A stretch of DNA of 64,000 nt from Neodiprion pinetum (Eukaryota; Arthropoda; Insecta; Hymenoptera; Diprionidae), in assembly GCF_021155775.2 (NCBI RefSeq), contig NC_060232.1, forward strand, positions 21,583,922 through 21,647,921, in the 5' to 3' direction. Both the position numbers and the translations under genes were made by a program. Below are positions 53,870-64,000 of the stretch, piece by piece (the first letter of the stretch is position 1; the number at the start of each line of letters is the position of its first letter). Under the pieces are notes generated by a model that was given only the letters and a program-made list of their open reading frames with translations, did no database searches and was not told where the DNA came from.

Positions 53870-55330
53870 TGTTTGGAAGAAAAGCTTTGAAAAATTCAAA
53901 ACTCTCAAATGACAGAAAAAACTGCAGCGCTGTTGAGGACTAATTGTAAATTTCTAAGAGTTCGCAAAGACAAAGAAAAGTCCATTATTGCAAATTTGAG
54001 GCTGGTAGGAATACAAAAGACAAATCATTAAAGGATAACGAAGTAGAAAATAATGGAGCCACTAAAATTAATCGTAATGGATAAAAAAAATAATTATAGA
54101 ATGACTTTGCTTAAGGCAAGAAAAATACAAATGATGAGATAGCGACCAAACAAGTGGTAAAAAGATGGAGAATAATAGGAAAGTAAAAAGGAAAAAGTGT
54201 CGTGAGATTCAGAAGCATGAAAAAAAAAATCGAAAATTACGGGGCTAGGGGTGTGAAAGCTAGGCTAGGATAGAAAATTGGGCATTTGAAGAAGAAATAC
54301 ATCAGTTAAATATAAATACAACGAATGCAGTATCTTGAAAAAGGGCTAGAGCAAATGAATTCAAAATTCAAAATTAACGAGAAAAGAGGAAGCGAAATAA
54401 TTTCTTTGTAAGACGATCACGACTCGTTGGAATCAAGGCAACTAAAAAAAGGAAAGATATTCTTGTGGAAATGATGGTAGCGATGTAGAAGATATAAAAT
54501 ACAGGGAAAAGAGGAGTAGGGGCAAAAATTATTTGGGTAGCAGAAAAGACGAAAAGTTGGAACGGAAAACTACGTCAAAATTATATTTCATTCAATATGG
54601 ATATCAGACACACCGTATTCTTATTACGGTGAGTACGTAAAATTCAGGTTTGATGGAAGATGGATAACACAAACAGCACATTAGAACAAGTAAACAGAAT
54701 AACCAATAAAACAAATTTGCCCGGATTATATGAATATCAGTGCTAATCGGCGTGAGAAAAAAGGGAAATGCAATAGAAAAGACGTTAAACAGTCAGATAT
54801 AGGTTGATAAAAAAGAAAAAAGTGAGAACTCTTAATAAGTCAAACAGAAAATCAGACTTGGCGAAAGGGACTGGAGAATATTTACTGTATAATTACGTGT
54901 AATATAACTAATATGGTACGGGAAGAGGGTAAGGTCAAAGTAAATGACACTGAAAAAGAGATACTAGTTATAAAAGATGATTTTAACCCGACCGGAAAAA
55001 TAAAAGGAAAGATCTTGCAACGGAGAGTTGATGCAAGGAAAAGCAAAAAGTGTCCAGAGATAAAGTAAGTTACAGAAACGGGGATCTCTTGGTAAGGCTA
55101 GTTAAAGAACGGGGTTTGAATATTCTCAATGGTAATTGGAAAGATAATGAACAAATTCCACGTATCTTGGACAAAAATGTACAATAATTATAGACTACAC
55201 AAGTACCCTGTGTAAGGAAGTATATAAAGTTATAATACAAGCCCCAATGAAAAGAAAAGTGTGGAGGAGGGGATATGAAATAAACATGGGCGGAAAATCT
55301 GAAAAAAACTACTAAACAAGTCTCATAAAA
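53870..55330 (+). pseudogene. Degraded LINE endonuclease in or near the gene
   Basis: The plus strand is purine-rich and broken, but pieces read as the APE endonuclease of a LINE of the type often annotated as craniofacial-development-protein-2-like: IVIKDDFN-type VIKDDFNPTGKI (about 54,968) and GDLLVRLVKERGLNILNGNW (about 55,085-55,150). The blocks come in the right order and spacing. Its strand is opposite to the odorant-binding-protein-like gene, and it probably lies in that gene's upstream intron. Confidence 0.55.
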
Positions 55331-55529
55331 AAAGCGAGAGCCGAAAGATTCGAATTACGGGCCAGGGAAATGAACAGTTTGAATTAAAATAATTCTGTAG
55401 TTCATGAAGGAATATGGATCATGTTCAGAACGACGTACATGATAAAGATTGCAGTTGTTGGTACTATAGGTTGGCACGTTTAAAGAAAAAAAACTTATGT
55501 ATAAAAAATTTCGTCTCTTCAAGCACTGT

Positions 55530-55672
55530 GTATATATAGGACTTTAATGTGCAGATGGTGTCTTTACCCTTTTGAATCCTTGCTTCTTGATGGGAAGCCA
55601 CGTGAGACAAGCGAAGCCGTCTAATTAATGATATGCGGATGTGCAAATCATTTTTTTACGAGAAGATTATTG
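55530..55672 (+). repeat. Flanking module of the tRNA-containing element family
   Basis: TTTACCCTTTTGAATCCTTGC, AAGCC, GCCGTCTA, GATGTGCAAATCATT (55,560-55,655) match, in reverse, the block 41,936-42,040 next to copy A. The shared order shows that the element family includes about 140 bp outside the inverted-repeat core. Confidence 0.65.
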
Positions 55673-55846
55673 TTGAAGGAGTGTATTTTGAAAATTTGGT
55701 GATTTCGAAAAATTAACAGAGTCAGGGCGGCTAGGTGGTCTAGTGGAGTAAGGCTCTGTTCAAGCATCTCTAGACGCCAGGTTCGATTCCTGGCTCCGTC
55801 GTTAATTTTTCGAAATCACCAAATTTTCGAATTTACACTCCTTCAA
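55673..55846 (+). mobile_element. Small inverted-repeat element with tRNA-like core, copy B
   Basis: Ends of about 45 bp (TTGAAGGAGTGTATTTTGAA ... AAATTAAC and its mirror at 55,801-55,846) enclose an 80-bp tRNA-like sequence. The 3' end is followed by an A run. Copy A at 40,898 shares both the ends and the core, so this is one family. Inverted ends suggest a DNA-transposon type MITE; the A run and polymerase III boxes suggest a SINE. The combination is unusual. Confidence 0.7.
55721..55800 (+). other. tRNA-like sequence in copy B
   Basis: TGGTCTAGTGG (55,736-55,746) is a good box A and GGTTCGATTCC (55,780-55,790) a perfect box B, 34 bases apart. The T-arm CCAGG/CCTGG is perfect, but the acceptor stem is poor in either register and no anticodon arm forms. 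It probably acts as, or derives from, a polymerase III promoter. Confidence 0.65.
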
Positions 55847-55859
55847 AAAAAAAAAAATA

Positions 55860-56915
55860 ATACCGAATACGGCAATTTGTTCACACTGCGGATATCATGA
55901 GCGCGAACGCTACCAGAACACCTACAGGTAGAACAAAAATGTGAAGAATCAGTTTAGTAGAACACAAAATTTTCAAACAAGACAGTCCGTAACGACACTT
56001 ACCTATTTTCAACAGTTTAGCCGTGAGAACTATTCGAGAAAAACAGTACTCGGTGATAAACTGATTTGAATCCGTCAATGTTGATGAAAAAAATCGCAAA
56101 TATTTACGGTGCAATAAAACATACGGAAAAAGAGGTTTGATACCTCATAAAGTTTTTATTTCAAGATTTCGAAATAAGCCGACCATTTGTTGTCCTTTTT
56201 TGTATAACATTTTTCCGCAGAGCTGCTGTAACTTTTGATCTAATAATCAAAACACGCTCGATGGTTTGCAATCACTTTTATTTTAGAAATGCCTCAGAAA
56301 TTCGATCTTCTGATGTTTAGCACACATGTAAATGGATCGCCACTATTTGATAGTAAACAAATCAAAAAACTCTCGCGCAAATTTTTCATAAAAACTAAGA
56401 AAGTTGTTCCACTAAATTAAAAAACTCTTTTCTTTCATATGTTCTATCACACAAAAATGTTCATGATTTTTTTCATTAACATTGACACACTCAAAATGAA
56501 TCTTACAATTAAGGCTGATTTTCGGGGATTTCGTAAATCCCAGCGTTTTCGAGGTTTTCTTTTCGGACCGCTCTCGCAGCCACACTATTGAAGACATAAA
56601 GGTGTCGTTAGTGACTATTTTTTTTTTAATTTTGCTCTTTACGAGATTAATTCTGGGCATTTTTGCTCTATCTGTACCCGATCTCATAGTACTAGCGCTC
56701 AAAGTATTCGCGGTGCGAAAAAATGGCCATTTTTTGGTGTTTTAATTTATTCATTTTTCGATGACATGCCAAACTGCAGTCCTAACCATCAAGATCATTA
56801 TCGTGTATCTCGTTACAAACATGATGCATATTTGTTCAATAATTATTGAATTATTCCGATATGAGGCCCTAAATATCGCTTATCTGACTGGCTGCACAGC
56901 TGAACATCCTTGTTG
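55860..56915. other. Intergenic or intronic, nothing firm
   Basis: The minus frame ending at 55,881 has a hydrophobic tail (GVLVAFALMISAV) that resembles a signal peptide, and could be an early exon of the odorant-binding-protein-like gene, but I find no matching donor. The minus frame 56,702-56,412 is not recognised. Confidence 0.25.
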
Positions 56916-56917
56916 GA

Positions 56918-57050
56918 GGCAGGCCGTTTTGGCACTGCTGTCTCGGTGACACCATTTTAGTGGCAAGACTTTTCGGCGAGAGAACGTTTTGACACCAGGA
57001 CGTTTCGGAGTTATCATTTTGAAGCAAGCTATTTCTGCGCTGGTACGTTT
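56918..57050 (-). repeat. Degenerate 16-bp minisatellite, locus 2
   Basis: Units such as ACGTTTTGACACCAGG, ACGTTTCGGAGTTATC and ACTTTTCGGCGAGAGA follow each other, the reverse complement of the units at loci 1 and 3. About eight units. Confidence 0.65.
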
Positions 57051-57059
57051 TAGAGAAAC

Positions 57060-58485
57060 CCCTGTTGGCTCAGGATAAAACCTGACAATGGATTCTTTCA
57101 TTCAACGGTGTCATAATTAAATTTATAATACATCGTAACATGTGCGATTGTTCTCGATGCCTGGGCTTGTGAGAACACTACGTTATTGTGAATGTCTTTG
57201 CCTAATTTGTGCTGTAATTGGAAAACAATAAGAAACATCAATAGGATTTCCTCTGGTGTGCTAAATGTTGGACCAGTCTCGTCGACCCGAAAACACCCTG
57301 ATTAGTCTAAAGGCTTTCATTGGCTCGGGAATAACTGGCGCTGTCTTGATCCTAGACAAGGATTTTCCACCGTTGCTCCTATAGATAGACAAGGGCAATA
57401 CAGCCGATACTTTCCTCCCAGAGACAAGGGTTTTTGATCGTTGCTACCTGATCGAAGACACGGGCAAAGGCTAGTGCTTCGTTCCAACTACAGACTCAAG
57501 AAATTCAGAGTCCCTCTCTCGTCAGACTTGAACACAGAAGCCGAAGCTGATAAATCTTGATTAATTAAATCAACAGTTAAACTGCAGAGCAGGGCTGTAG
57601 CCGTCAGGCTGCGTTTCACCAAGTGTAGACTTTGGGCACGGCTATGCACTACCGTCCAACTACCCAAGATGAATGCACGCCGTCTGTTAATTCTATCCGA
57701 TATCGATCTACCTGCAATGATAACGAACTAAAAGAAACAGATTTGTTGAAGTTTAACTATAACGATTCAGTTACACATAAAATGATCATCAAATTACAGA
57801 AATCATATGAAAAAAAAATCATACAAATCAAAGTAAACTAAAGATAACATAAAATATTATAGAAATAAAATAATACAGAAATAAACTTTTTTGTTTTAAG
57901 GCTTTTTGATAATGATAGTGATAATTGACTAAAGGGATGGCCCTAGAACAAAAAAGTTGATTTTGTTGGAAAAAATTACAAATTCTAACCCAGCCAAAAA
58001 GATATTTATTTTGATAATTTTAATCGTTCTTAGGCTTATCAATTGGGCATAAGTACCATAAAAGCGTTTACCAAATATGAGCTTCATTGGTGAAATAGTT
58101 TCTGAGTAATCGTGTACACCAATTTTCAACGTATGTAAAAAAAAAGTTTAGAGATAACCACGTTCGAAGTTTCGGCAAGGGCACCTTTCGGCACGTTTGA
58201 TTCTATAACTTACCAACTAGTTAGCTATTTCAGCACCATATAACAGTCCTTCATATTTCTCGTAATACTAATTTTGCCGATCCATCTTCTTCCTGTGTGA
58301 CTTACGGGCCTCTTGTCACTATGAAGCTGCGCTTCTCTTGCCGTTCGATTCGTTGCCGATCGGAGTTTAAAGGATCTCAAGACGTCATTTTTGAGAATTC
58401 ACCAAAATCACTAACTGCATCGTATTCTACAGGTTTTAAAATATAAACTTGGGCAATACAAAAAAAAAATGCATTTTTTGAAGTG
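57060..58485. other. Intergenic; one short tandem duplication
   Basis: TAGACAAGGATTTTCCACCG (57,352) and AGAGACAAGGGTTTTTGATCG (given in two parts AGAGACAAGGG and TTTTTGATCG, 57,421) start two diverged units of about 70 bp, each continuing TTGCT(C/A)CCT(A/G)AT and ACACGGGCAA or ACAAGGGCAA. No gene seen. Confidence 0.4.
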
Positions 58486-58489
58486 TCTA

Positions 58490-59982
58490 TAGAGAGTGGC
58501 CCTCTTAATTCGTAATCCTACTAAACCGTAACTCTTACACTCTACTAAAACCGCACGTAATCGTAATCGCAATTCCGTATCGTAACAAATTAGTCAACTA
58601 AACCCGTAACCGAAACCCAACCAAATCGTAATCATACTCGTAACTCCTTTAAACACAGCGTAATCGTAGCCATAACTTGTATTCTCAAAACATAATCGTA
58701 ACCGTAATCACAAAGTCCATAACGCTAAACGTAATCGTTATAGCGAATTGTAGTAATCGTAATCGCAACCGTAACAAAATTCAACAACGTAATAGAAATT
58801 ATAACGTAAATCTAGCAAGTTGTAAACGCAATTCATCCGAAACTTGTAATTCTGTGAATTTAATCATAAACTCATCCGTAATTCGTAACATCAACCGTCA
58901 TATCAAAACAACACAGACGCTACTCCGACCTCTCACACATGACTATCGGTGACACTATTCGAAAAACGACCTACCCAACGTACAGACGTGATTCGACCCA
59001 GAACAACCGAATTTTGGGTGTACGCAATTGACAACAAATCAGAGGTTCACCAAAATCATAACTCTAGTCGTAATCTTTTGCAAACGAAATCAAATCAATT
59101 CTCTAACAGGCAGCTCAAGCTTCGGTTATCAAGCACAGAGATTGGCAAACGAATTTCGAGCACTTGCCGTAATCGTAATTCAAAACGGCTAACTGTTACT
59201 CAGCAAGCCGCTAAATTATTGAAATACGAAATTCAATCGCAATAAGCAATACCTACCCTCCGAATATAGCCAACACAGAAAAGCTCCAACGCGACTGTAG
59301 CTTTTTCGGTCCAACAGAAATAATCATCTATTGCGCAAAAAAGTTAAAACAAAACTGGAAACTAGCGAAACTTCTTACAGCACGAAACGCCAAGACGACA
59401 GTGATTCAAAATCTATCGATCTCCCTCAACGTCGGATCTCTTTTCACCCCTTGTTACGTGATGTCGTGTCTTACAGGAATTGATAACAATCGATTTCAAA
59501 TCAATTTTGCTTATTGCGCAATCTGACGCGCACCCGACAGAACCTGAACACCGCGGAATTTTGCGATGGGCAGCGTGCGAGAGGAAAGGCGGAGAGGCTG
59601 CAGCTTGTCGACCACTAGCGGGATTCTCTTCTGCCTTGGGCTCCCTATAGCTGCGGGGATCTATGTTGGCTCTCTTGCTGCGGCCTCGACAACCTTTGTT
59701 CGAAATTCGCGCCACACCGCTACTCCGTAATTTCTTCGAAATCGTCAGCAACTCCTTGCTTGATGCCGCCGAAACTCGACAAACACAAAGACATAAAAAG
59801 CCTGAAATAAATCTTATCCGATATCACGTGAACTGTCCCTTCACGGAACTTCGGATGCGTCACCACTGTTCTGGCGCTCTTTTCGAAATTTATCGTAATT
59901 AATTTCGCGAAAATGATAATTTTGCGTTCCGTCTAAGGTTCAGGAAGGTTCTTGTAGCGTGCTTTCGAAATTTCACGTTACA
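58490..59982 (-). repeat. Truncated LTR of the Gypsy family
   Basis: The reverse complement from 59,982 starts TGTAACGTGAAATTTCG and follows the 5' LTR of the Gypsy element block by block: CTACAAG, GAACCTTAGACGGAAC, GACGCATCCGAAGTTCC, TATTTCAGGCTTTTT, GGCATCAAGCAAGGAG, AGATCCCCGCAG, GAATCCCGCTAG. The 58,500-59,200 part is rich in CGTAATCGTAA words, mirroring the TTACG- and TTAGTT-rich middle of that LTR. The U5 end is missing. Confidence 0.7.
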
Positions 59983-60235
59983 TTATATGTTACGGAGCTA
60001 GTGAACAGCCAATTAACGCGAGCCGTGATATCACTACAGCGTTAGAAAGAGTTAGGCCTCCAAAGTCGGGTGGAAAAAGTTTGGCCACCGGTAAAATTTT
60101 TTCAGATCCATCTGCGGATGCTGCTGCGGCGGACGTCACATTTAGTGGGTGTTGATGCCTGAAATTTAACCCTAAACGTGTGCACTTTGTGGCACATTTC
60201 GGAACGACAATTCAACACCGTAGTGTCACATTGTC

Positions 60236-60346
60236 TAGACGTTGAAACATCCTCACGCCGAAACGTTCCCGCGCCAAAACGTCGGACGCCCAAAGGTCCT
60301 CGCGCCGAATTGACTTCACATCGAAATGGTAGGGCCAAAACGTAAC
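60236..60346 (+). repeat. Degenerate 16-bp minisatellite, locus 3
   Basis: Units such as GAAACATCCTCACGCC, GAAACGTTCCCGCGCC, AAAACGTCGGACGCCC and AAAGGTCCTCGCGCC follow each other directly, in the orientation of locus 1. About six units. Confidence 0.7.
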
Positions 60347-60349
60347 ACA

Positions 60350-61160
60350 CTTATCATTGTGAGTATTATAGAAAATGTAACAGAGAAAAACTAATCTGAG
60401 GTAAAATAGACTAGAACCAGTAAACGAAAAGCAATATACGGAAATGGTCAAAGATGATTATTAAAAGTATTGAAAGAGCTATAAAGCTTAAACTATATAA
60501 AAAAAAAAGAAAGTGCGAGAAGCATTGTGCAAGAAGAAAAAATAGGGCGAAGAAATAAAAGAAGTTGAAAAATTGATGGACCTAAAAGACCAGTCTGGGG
60601 ACCTTCTGTTCTCCCATTATTCGCGGGAAATACCAATTTTCGACGAGAAGATTTTGTTTCTACCAAGAAAGACACTCGTAGCTGCTCGGTCGATTTTGTT
60701 CAAAATCTAATGAGTACTAATTGCAAGTATAACATAGCCAAATCAGTGGACTAGATTTTACACAAAACGGTTCAAGTATTCTAGAATTTACTGGTCGAAA
60801 AATTTTGCGTTTCTGCAAATAACTCAGGTAACAGATTACCTATAGAGAGCTTATTTCCTGCCAGTTAAATTCAGGTTTCACTTTCGAAATTGGGAGTTAA
60901 TCATTTTTGTGATTTTTAACTTTGTTTCTATGACTATTTTTTTCATCAGACTTTATGCTTCATATATTATCTGATAAGACAATACCAGAAGGTTCGGGAA
61001 AGACTTCGGGAGAACGAAAGTGAAAAGAGATAAGCGAAGCTTGGGTCTTGTAAGGAGAAAGAGGGCCAAAGGAAATACTACTTACAACCATAGGTTCGAA
61101 AATTGTCATTAGACGTAAAAATGGAGATTGAGGAAAAAGGTTGAAATACTCAGAGTTAGA
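60350..61160. other. Intergenic, nothing recognised
   Basis: AT-rich, with only short frames (for example 60,675-60,493 minus) that carry no motif. Confidence 0.35.
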
Positions 61161-61162
61161 TA

Positions 61163-61783
61163 CAGTCCGTTCTCGTAATAGTGTCACTCCTAATAGTGCC
61201 GGTTCCCCTAATTCTCGCTCGAACGTAACCCCCACCACGAGCTCACTTCGGGTCTTATATTCGTCTCTCTCAATAGTGCCAAACGCTGGCTCAATGAAAT
61301 AGCGTATAATTCTCTGCTTTAAATTCAAATTATAGTCATTATTTTTTTAATAATGTTATTTCGTCACAAAATTCATAATATAGTAATAATATCATTATAA
61401 ATTTCGATTATTATCATTAAAATAATAATCGATTTTATTCAAAGAAATAGAGATCATATACATTTGATGATTTTACTATATCAAAGTGTATTTTTAACAC
61501 ATTTTGTGGAATAAATGGGAATACGTGTGAAAAGTTTTCGTTAAATAACGAAGTTTAGAAAAGAAATTGAATTTCGAAAATCGAAATAATCCATGTTTAT
61601 ATGATACGGAAAACGAATATAAATATACACGAGTAGTCACAGTTTACCCGGTGCGGCGGCACTATTACGAGAGAGAGACGATAAATTCGACGGCGTGAAC
61701 GCGCGTCAGTGGTGGGGGTACCTGAGTTCCAAGATAAATACTCCCTACTCCCCCATCACCGGTATTATTATGAGAGCGGACTG
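61163..61783. mobile_element. Second TA-flanked MITE, 621 bp
   Basis: The ends CAGTCCGTTCTCGTAATA and the mirrored TATTATGAGAGCGGACTG form an imperfect 18-bp inverted repeat, with TA on both sides (61,161-61,162 and 61,784-61,785). Subterminal mirrored words include GTAACCCCCACCAC and GTGGTGGGGGTAC. The structure fits the Tc1/mariner superfamily. The minus frame 61,328-60,960 overlapping its left end is not credible as a gene. Confidence 0.8.
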
Positions 61784-61789
61784 TACGAA

Positions 61790-62670
61790 GCGTTGTGAAC
61801 GAAATTCATTTTTGTCACCAAAAGGTAAAATGTAGAAATAAAATACGCATACATTATCTCTATGAAGAGTCATTGCAGAGTCAAAAGAAGACACTGATTA
61901 TATCAAGGAGGAGAATGATGTACAATTTCGTACAACATTCGATCATTAAAAGTTGATTACCATTAAAGGCCTGCCTTCCAGCCACTGTCCATTTCTTACA
62001 GCTTCGATGTCAGCTGAAATGATATAATTAATCTTGATGAATGTGGGCTATGGCATTTTTGTTATGAGATTTTTTCAATTGCAGTTGTAAAATAATCATA
62101 TAAAAAAAAAAAAAATCGCTAATGAACGTTTATAAGTGAAACACAATTTACTCCTGTTTTGTGTTACAAATCAAGTCCACAGCATGAAATGATTTTCAAT
62201 AAAATTAACGTACGAAACATTTCAAATGTCGTTAGACACTGCGTTAATAGAATGTTTTGGTACACCCCAAGATTTGATGTAGGACTAAGGTGGTGTCCAG
62301 AGATTATGTCATCGAATTCTTAGGGTTTGTGACCCCCCCCCCTCTCCAGCGCCTTCGTCATCCACTGTTAGATTTAAAGATCCCGCCTCCCTTCAAATGA
62401 TATAAGTAAAAGTTAACGACCCCCCCCGCCTCGCCTACTATTCCTATTTAGGTGTGTAATATAATTTGTCGGCGCCAAACTTTTTAAAACGAACATAATC
62501 AAAGGAAGCATAATATGCATTATAGAAACTTTATCTAATGCTCGAAATGTTCGTACAGAAAATTAATTTTTTTTTATCGGAAATTACATAGATCTAAGCA
62601 TAGCATAGTTAATTAAAACAGTATATTTTCTTCCTATAAATATTATATTTTTTCTATTATATTCTTTAAC
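61790..62670. other. Intergenic with two C runs
   Basis: CCCCCCCCCCCTCTCC at 62,331 and CCCCCCCCGCCTCG at 62,421 stand out in AT-rich DNA. No gene or repeat partner seen. Confidence 0.4.
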
Positions 62671-62699
62671 TATTTCTTTGGAAAATCTTCTAATGGAGA

Positions 62700-63178
62700 T
62701 TCAAGCTATTTATATGCATATAGAATATACAAAATATAACGCTGCATCAGTAGAAGATTCACAGACTTCTGGTTCTAGCAAAATGGGACCAATGCGTGTG
62801 ACAAAGTACCGTAATAAAAAAGATCATCTAAATCAATTATTTCGTCCAATTCTTCGACATCTACGTATTCAGCCTGTTTAATTCCATCATAATCTCTCAG
62901 CACACATCTTCTATAACTGGTAGAGTAACCCAACAACTGAAAAAGAATAAAAACGGAACGATTAGCAGAATTGTGGATCCCGTTTCTTTAGGTTACCGAA
63001 TGAAGCATGTTCTATTCCAATGAAAAACTGTTCGTTTTAAACTGTTTATTCGTTTATATTCGATTTTATCTGTTCTTTCCTATTCCATCCTATCCACGAC
63101 AATGCCACCTCTAATAGCTTATTCGTTTCAATTATTCATTTAGAATAGGGGATTGCAATTTCCAATTCGATGCAAAGA
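62700..63178 (+). pseudogene. Rearranged inverted copy of the exon at 63,355-63,743
   Basis: Plus-strand residues KYNAASVEDSQTSGSSKMGP and MRVTKYRNKK (about 62,730-62,820) match KYNAASVKDSQTSGASRKRP and MRVINYRNKE of the minus-strand exon. The next 85 bases (CTAAATCAATTATTTCGTCC ... CTCTCAGCACACA) match in the opposite sense, so this piece was flipped again. From about 62,940 to 63,178 the sequence is an inverted copy of 63,181-63,425, down to GACAATGCCACCTCTAATAG. Confidence 0.75.
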
Positions 63179-63180
63179 AT

Positions 63181-63425
63181 ACGATTCATCGGAATCCCCT
63201 AATCTAAATGAATAATTGAAACGAATAAGCTATTAGAGGTGGCATTGTCGTGAATAGGATGAAATAGGAAAGAACAGATAAAATCGAATATAAACGAATA
63301 AACAGATTAAAATGAACAGTTTCTCATTGGAATAAAATGTGCTTAATTCGGTAACCTGAAGAAATAGGATCCATAATTCTGCTAATCGTTCCGGTTCTAT
63401 TCTTTTGCAGTTGTTGCAAATACTT
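63181..63425. repeat. Right arm of the palindrome at 63 kb
   Basis: AATCCCCTAATCTAAATGAA to the block GAATAAAATGTGCTTAATTC mirrors 62,940-63,165. The inner 60 bases are nearly perfect. The arm overlaps the 3' end of the exon-like frame at its donor. Confidence 0.85.
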
Positions 63426-63743
63426 TCAGTCTGTTCTAGATAATCTAAATCTATTATTTCGTCCAATTCTTCTATATGTACCCATTCAGACTCTTCGAGT
63501 CTACCATGATCTCTCAGCACACAAAGAGCTTCCTTATTACGGTAATTTATCACACGCATTGGTCGTTTTCTGCTAGCACCAGAAGTCTGTGAATCTTTTA
63601 CTGATGCAGCGTTATATTTTCTACCATGCAGTCCTACAGAATGTTCCCGTAAAGCTCTTTCGGAAGCAAAATATAAATCACGGTTTGAACACATGCGTAC
63701 ATGTGATTGTGAATGTTCACAAGGAGAATAGAAGTCGTAAGGT
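63355..63743 (-). CDS. Exon-like ORF with degenerate zinc finger
   Basis: On the minus strand an acceptor ATTCTTCCAACAG (about 63,744) leads into PYDFYSPCEHSQSHVRMCSN, RDLYFASERALREHSVGLHG, KYNAASVKDSQTSGASRKRP and a Glu/Asp-rich part (WVHIEELDEIIDLDYLEQTE), ending ELWILFLQ at a donor-like CAG-GTTACC. CSNRDLYFASERALREHSVGLH has the spacing of a C2H2 finger, but the second Cys position is Arg. I cannot name the protein. The inverted copy next to it shows that it belongs to duplicated, perhaps mobile, DNA. Confidence 0.45.
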
Positions 63744-63744
63744 A

Positions 63745-64000
63745 TCTGTTGGAAGAATATGATTGATAATTGATTAAACTTTATAAAAATGAACGCATGA
63801 ATACCAATCTCACCTTACGATTCCAGGAGCATCGGTTCTGATTTTGATTGTAGTTTCGACAAAGAGGGGAAGAGATTTACTACCTTTGTGAGTAGTTTTT
63901 ACGCAGGGAATATATTTTTTCGGACACTGGTTAACTAGCATTGGTGGAGGTAAGAAACCACTGACGAAAATTTCAGGTAGATTACCGATTCGATATTCCC
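63745..64000. other. Window end, nothing recognised
   Basis: No feature seen; sequence runs off the window. Confidence 0.4.

Noticed and set aside
55881..56114. Signal-peptide exon of the odorant-binding-protein-like gene
   Set aside because: The hydrophobic tail is suggestive, but no donor in a usable phase follows and C1 is not found.

Overview
This is a repeat-dense stretch of an arthropod, most probably insect, nuclear genome. The evidence is one intron-containing odorant-binding-protein-like gene with matching splice phases, the mixture of transposon families (Penelope-like, Copia, Ty3/Gypsy, Jockey/CR1-type LINE, hAT, Tc1/mariner MITEs, Maverick/Polinton), and the absence of any bacterial operon structure. 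The order of insect cannot be fixed from the sequence alone; Hymenoptera would fit but is a guess.

Layout. 1-470 is a dispersed repeat with a second diverged copy at about 48,116-48,600. 474-2,858 is a Penelope-like element remnant (GIY-YIG endonuclease, minus strand) between long inverted arms, one arm interrupted by a 244-bp TA-flanked MITE. 2,868-4,080 holds a conserved but unrecognised ORF and a repeat-rich end, which also occur at 51,270-51,960. 4,081-8,313 is two degraded Copia elements fused head to head inside their integrase genes; the plus-strand copy keeps a 3' LTR. 8,320-9,690 looks like an old Gypsy-type LTR. 9,954-16,001 is a whole hAT element with terminal inverted repeats, a 6-bp duplication and an uninterrupted 786-codon transposase; a 1-kb palindrome is nested in its 3' half. 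16,008-25,620 is mostly non-coding, with small repeats, hairpins and one possible LTR.

25,621-40,710 is a Maverick/Polinton remnant split by a Ty3/Gypsy element. Left of the Gypsy lie a 195-bp tandem repeat and the packaging ATPase; right of it lie the cysteine protease, a candidate minor capsid protein and the major capsid protein, all pseudogenes. The Gypsy element (27,056-38,093) has about 2-kb LTRs, a tRNA-Lys-type primer binding site, gag, protease, RT/RNase H and integrase. A textbook -1 frameshift signal joins gag to pro. An extra ORF after integrase carries a second copy of the Gag zinc-knuckle pair. Its two LTRs are much more different from each other than one insertion should give, and no target duplication is visible.

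40,898-42,104 and 55,530-55,846 carry a terminal-inverted-repeat element enclosing a tRNA-like sequence. 43,084-44,950 is a LINE remnant. 53,149-53,654 (minus) contains the last three exons of the odorant-binding-protein-like gene, followed upstream by a degraded LINE endonuclease. A degenerate 16-bp minisatellite recurs at three loci in 52.9-60.4 kb. 58,490-59,982 is another Gypsy-family LTR, 61,163-61,783 a second TA-flanked MITE, and 62,700-63,743 an inverted, rearranged duplication of a zinc-finger-like exon.

The genes do not form a common pathway: apart from the odorant-binding-protein-like gene and a few possible exons, everything recognisable is mobile DNA nested in mobile DNA.
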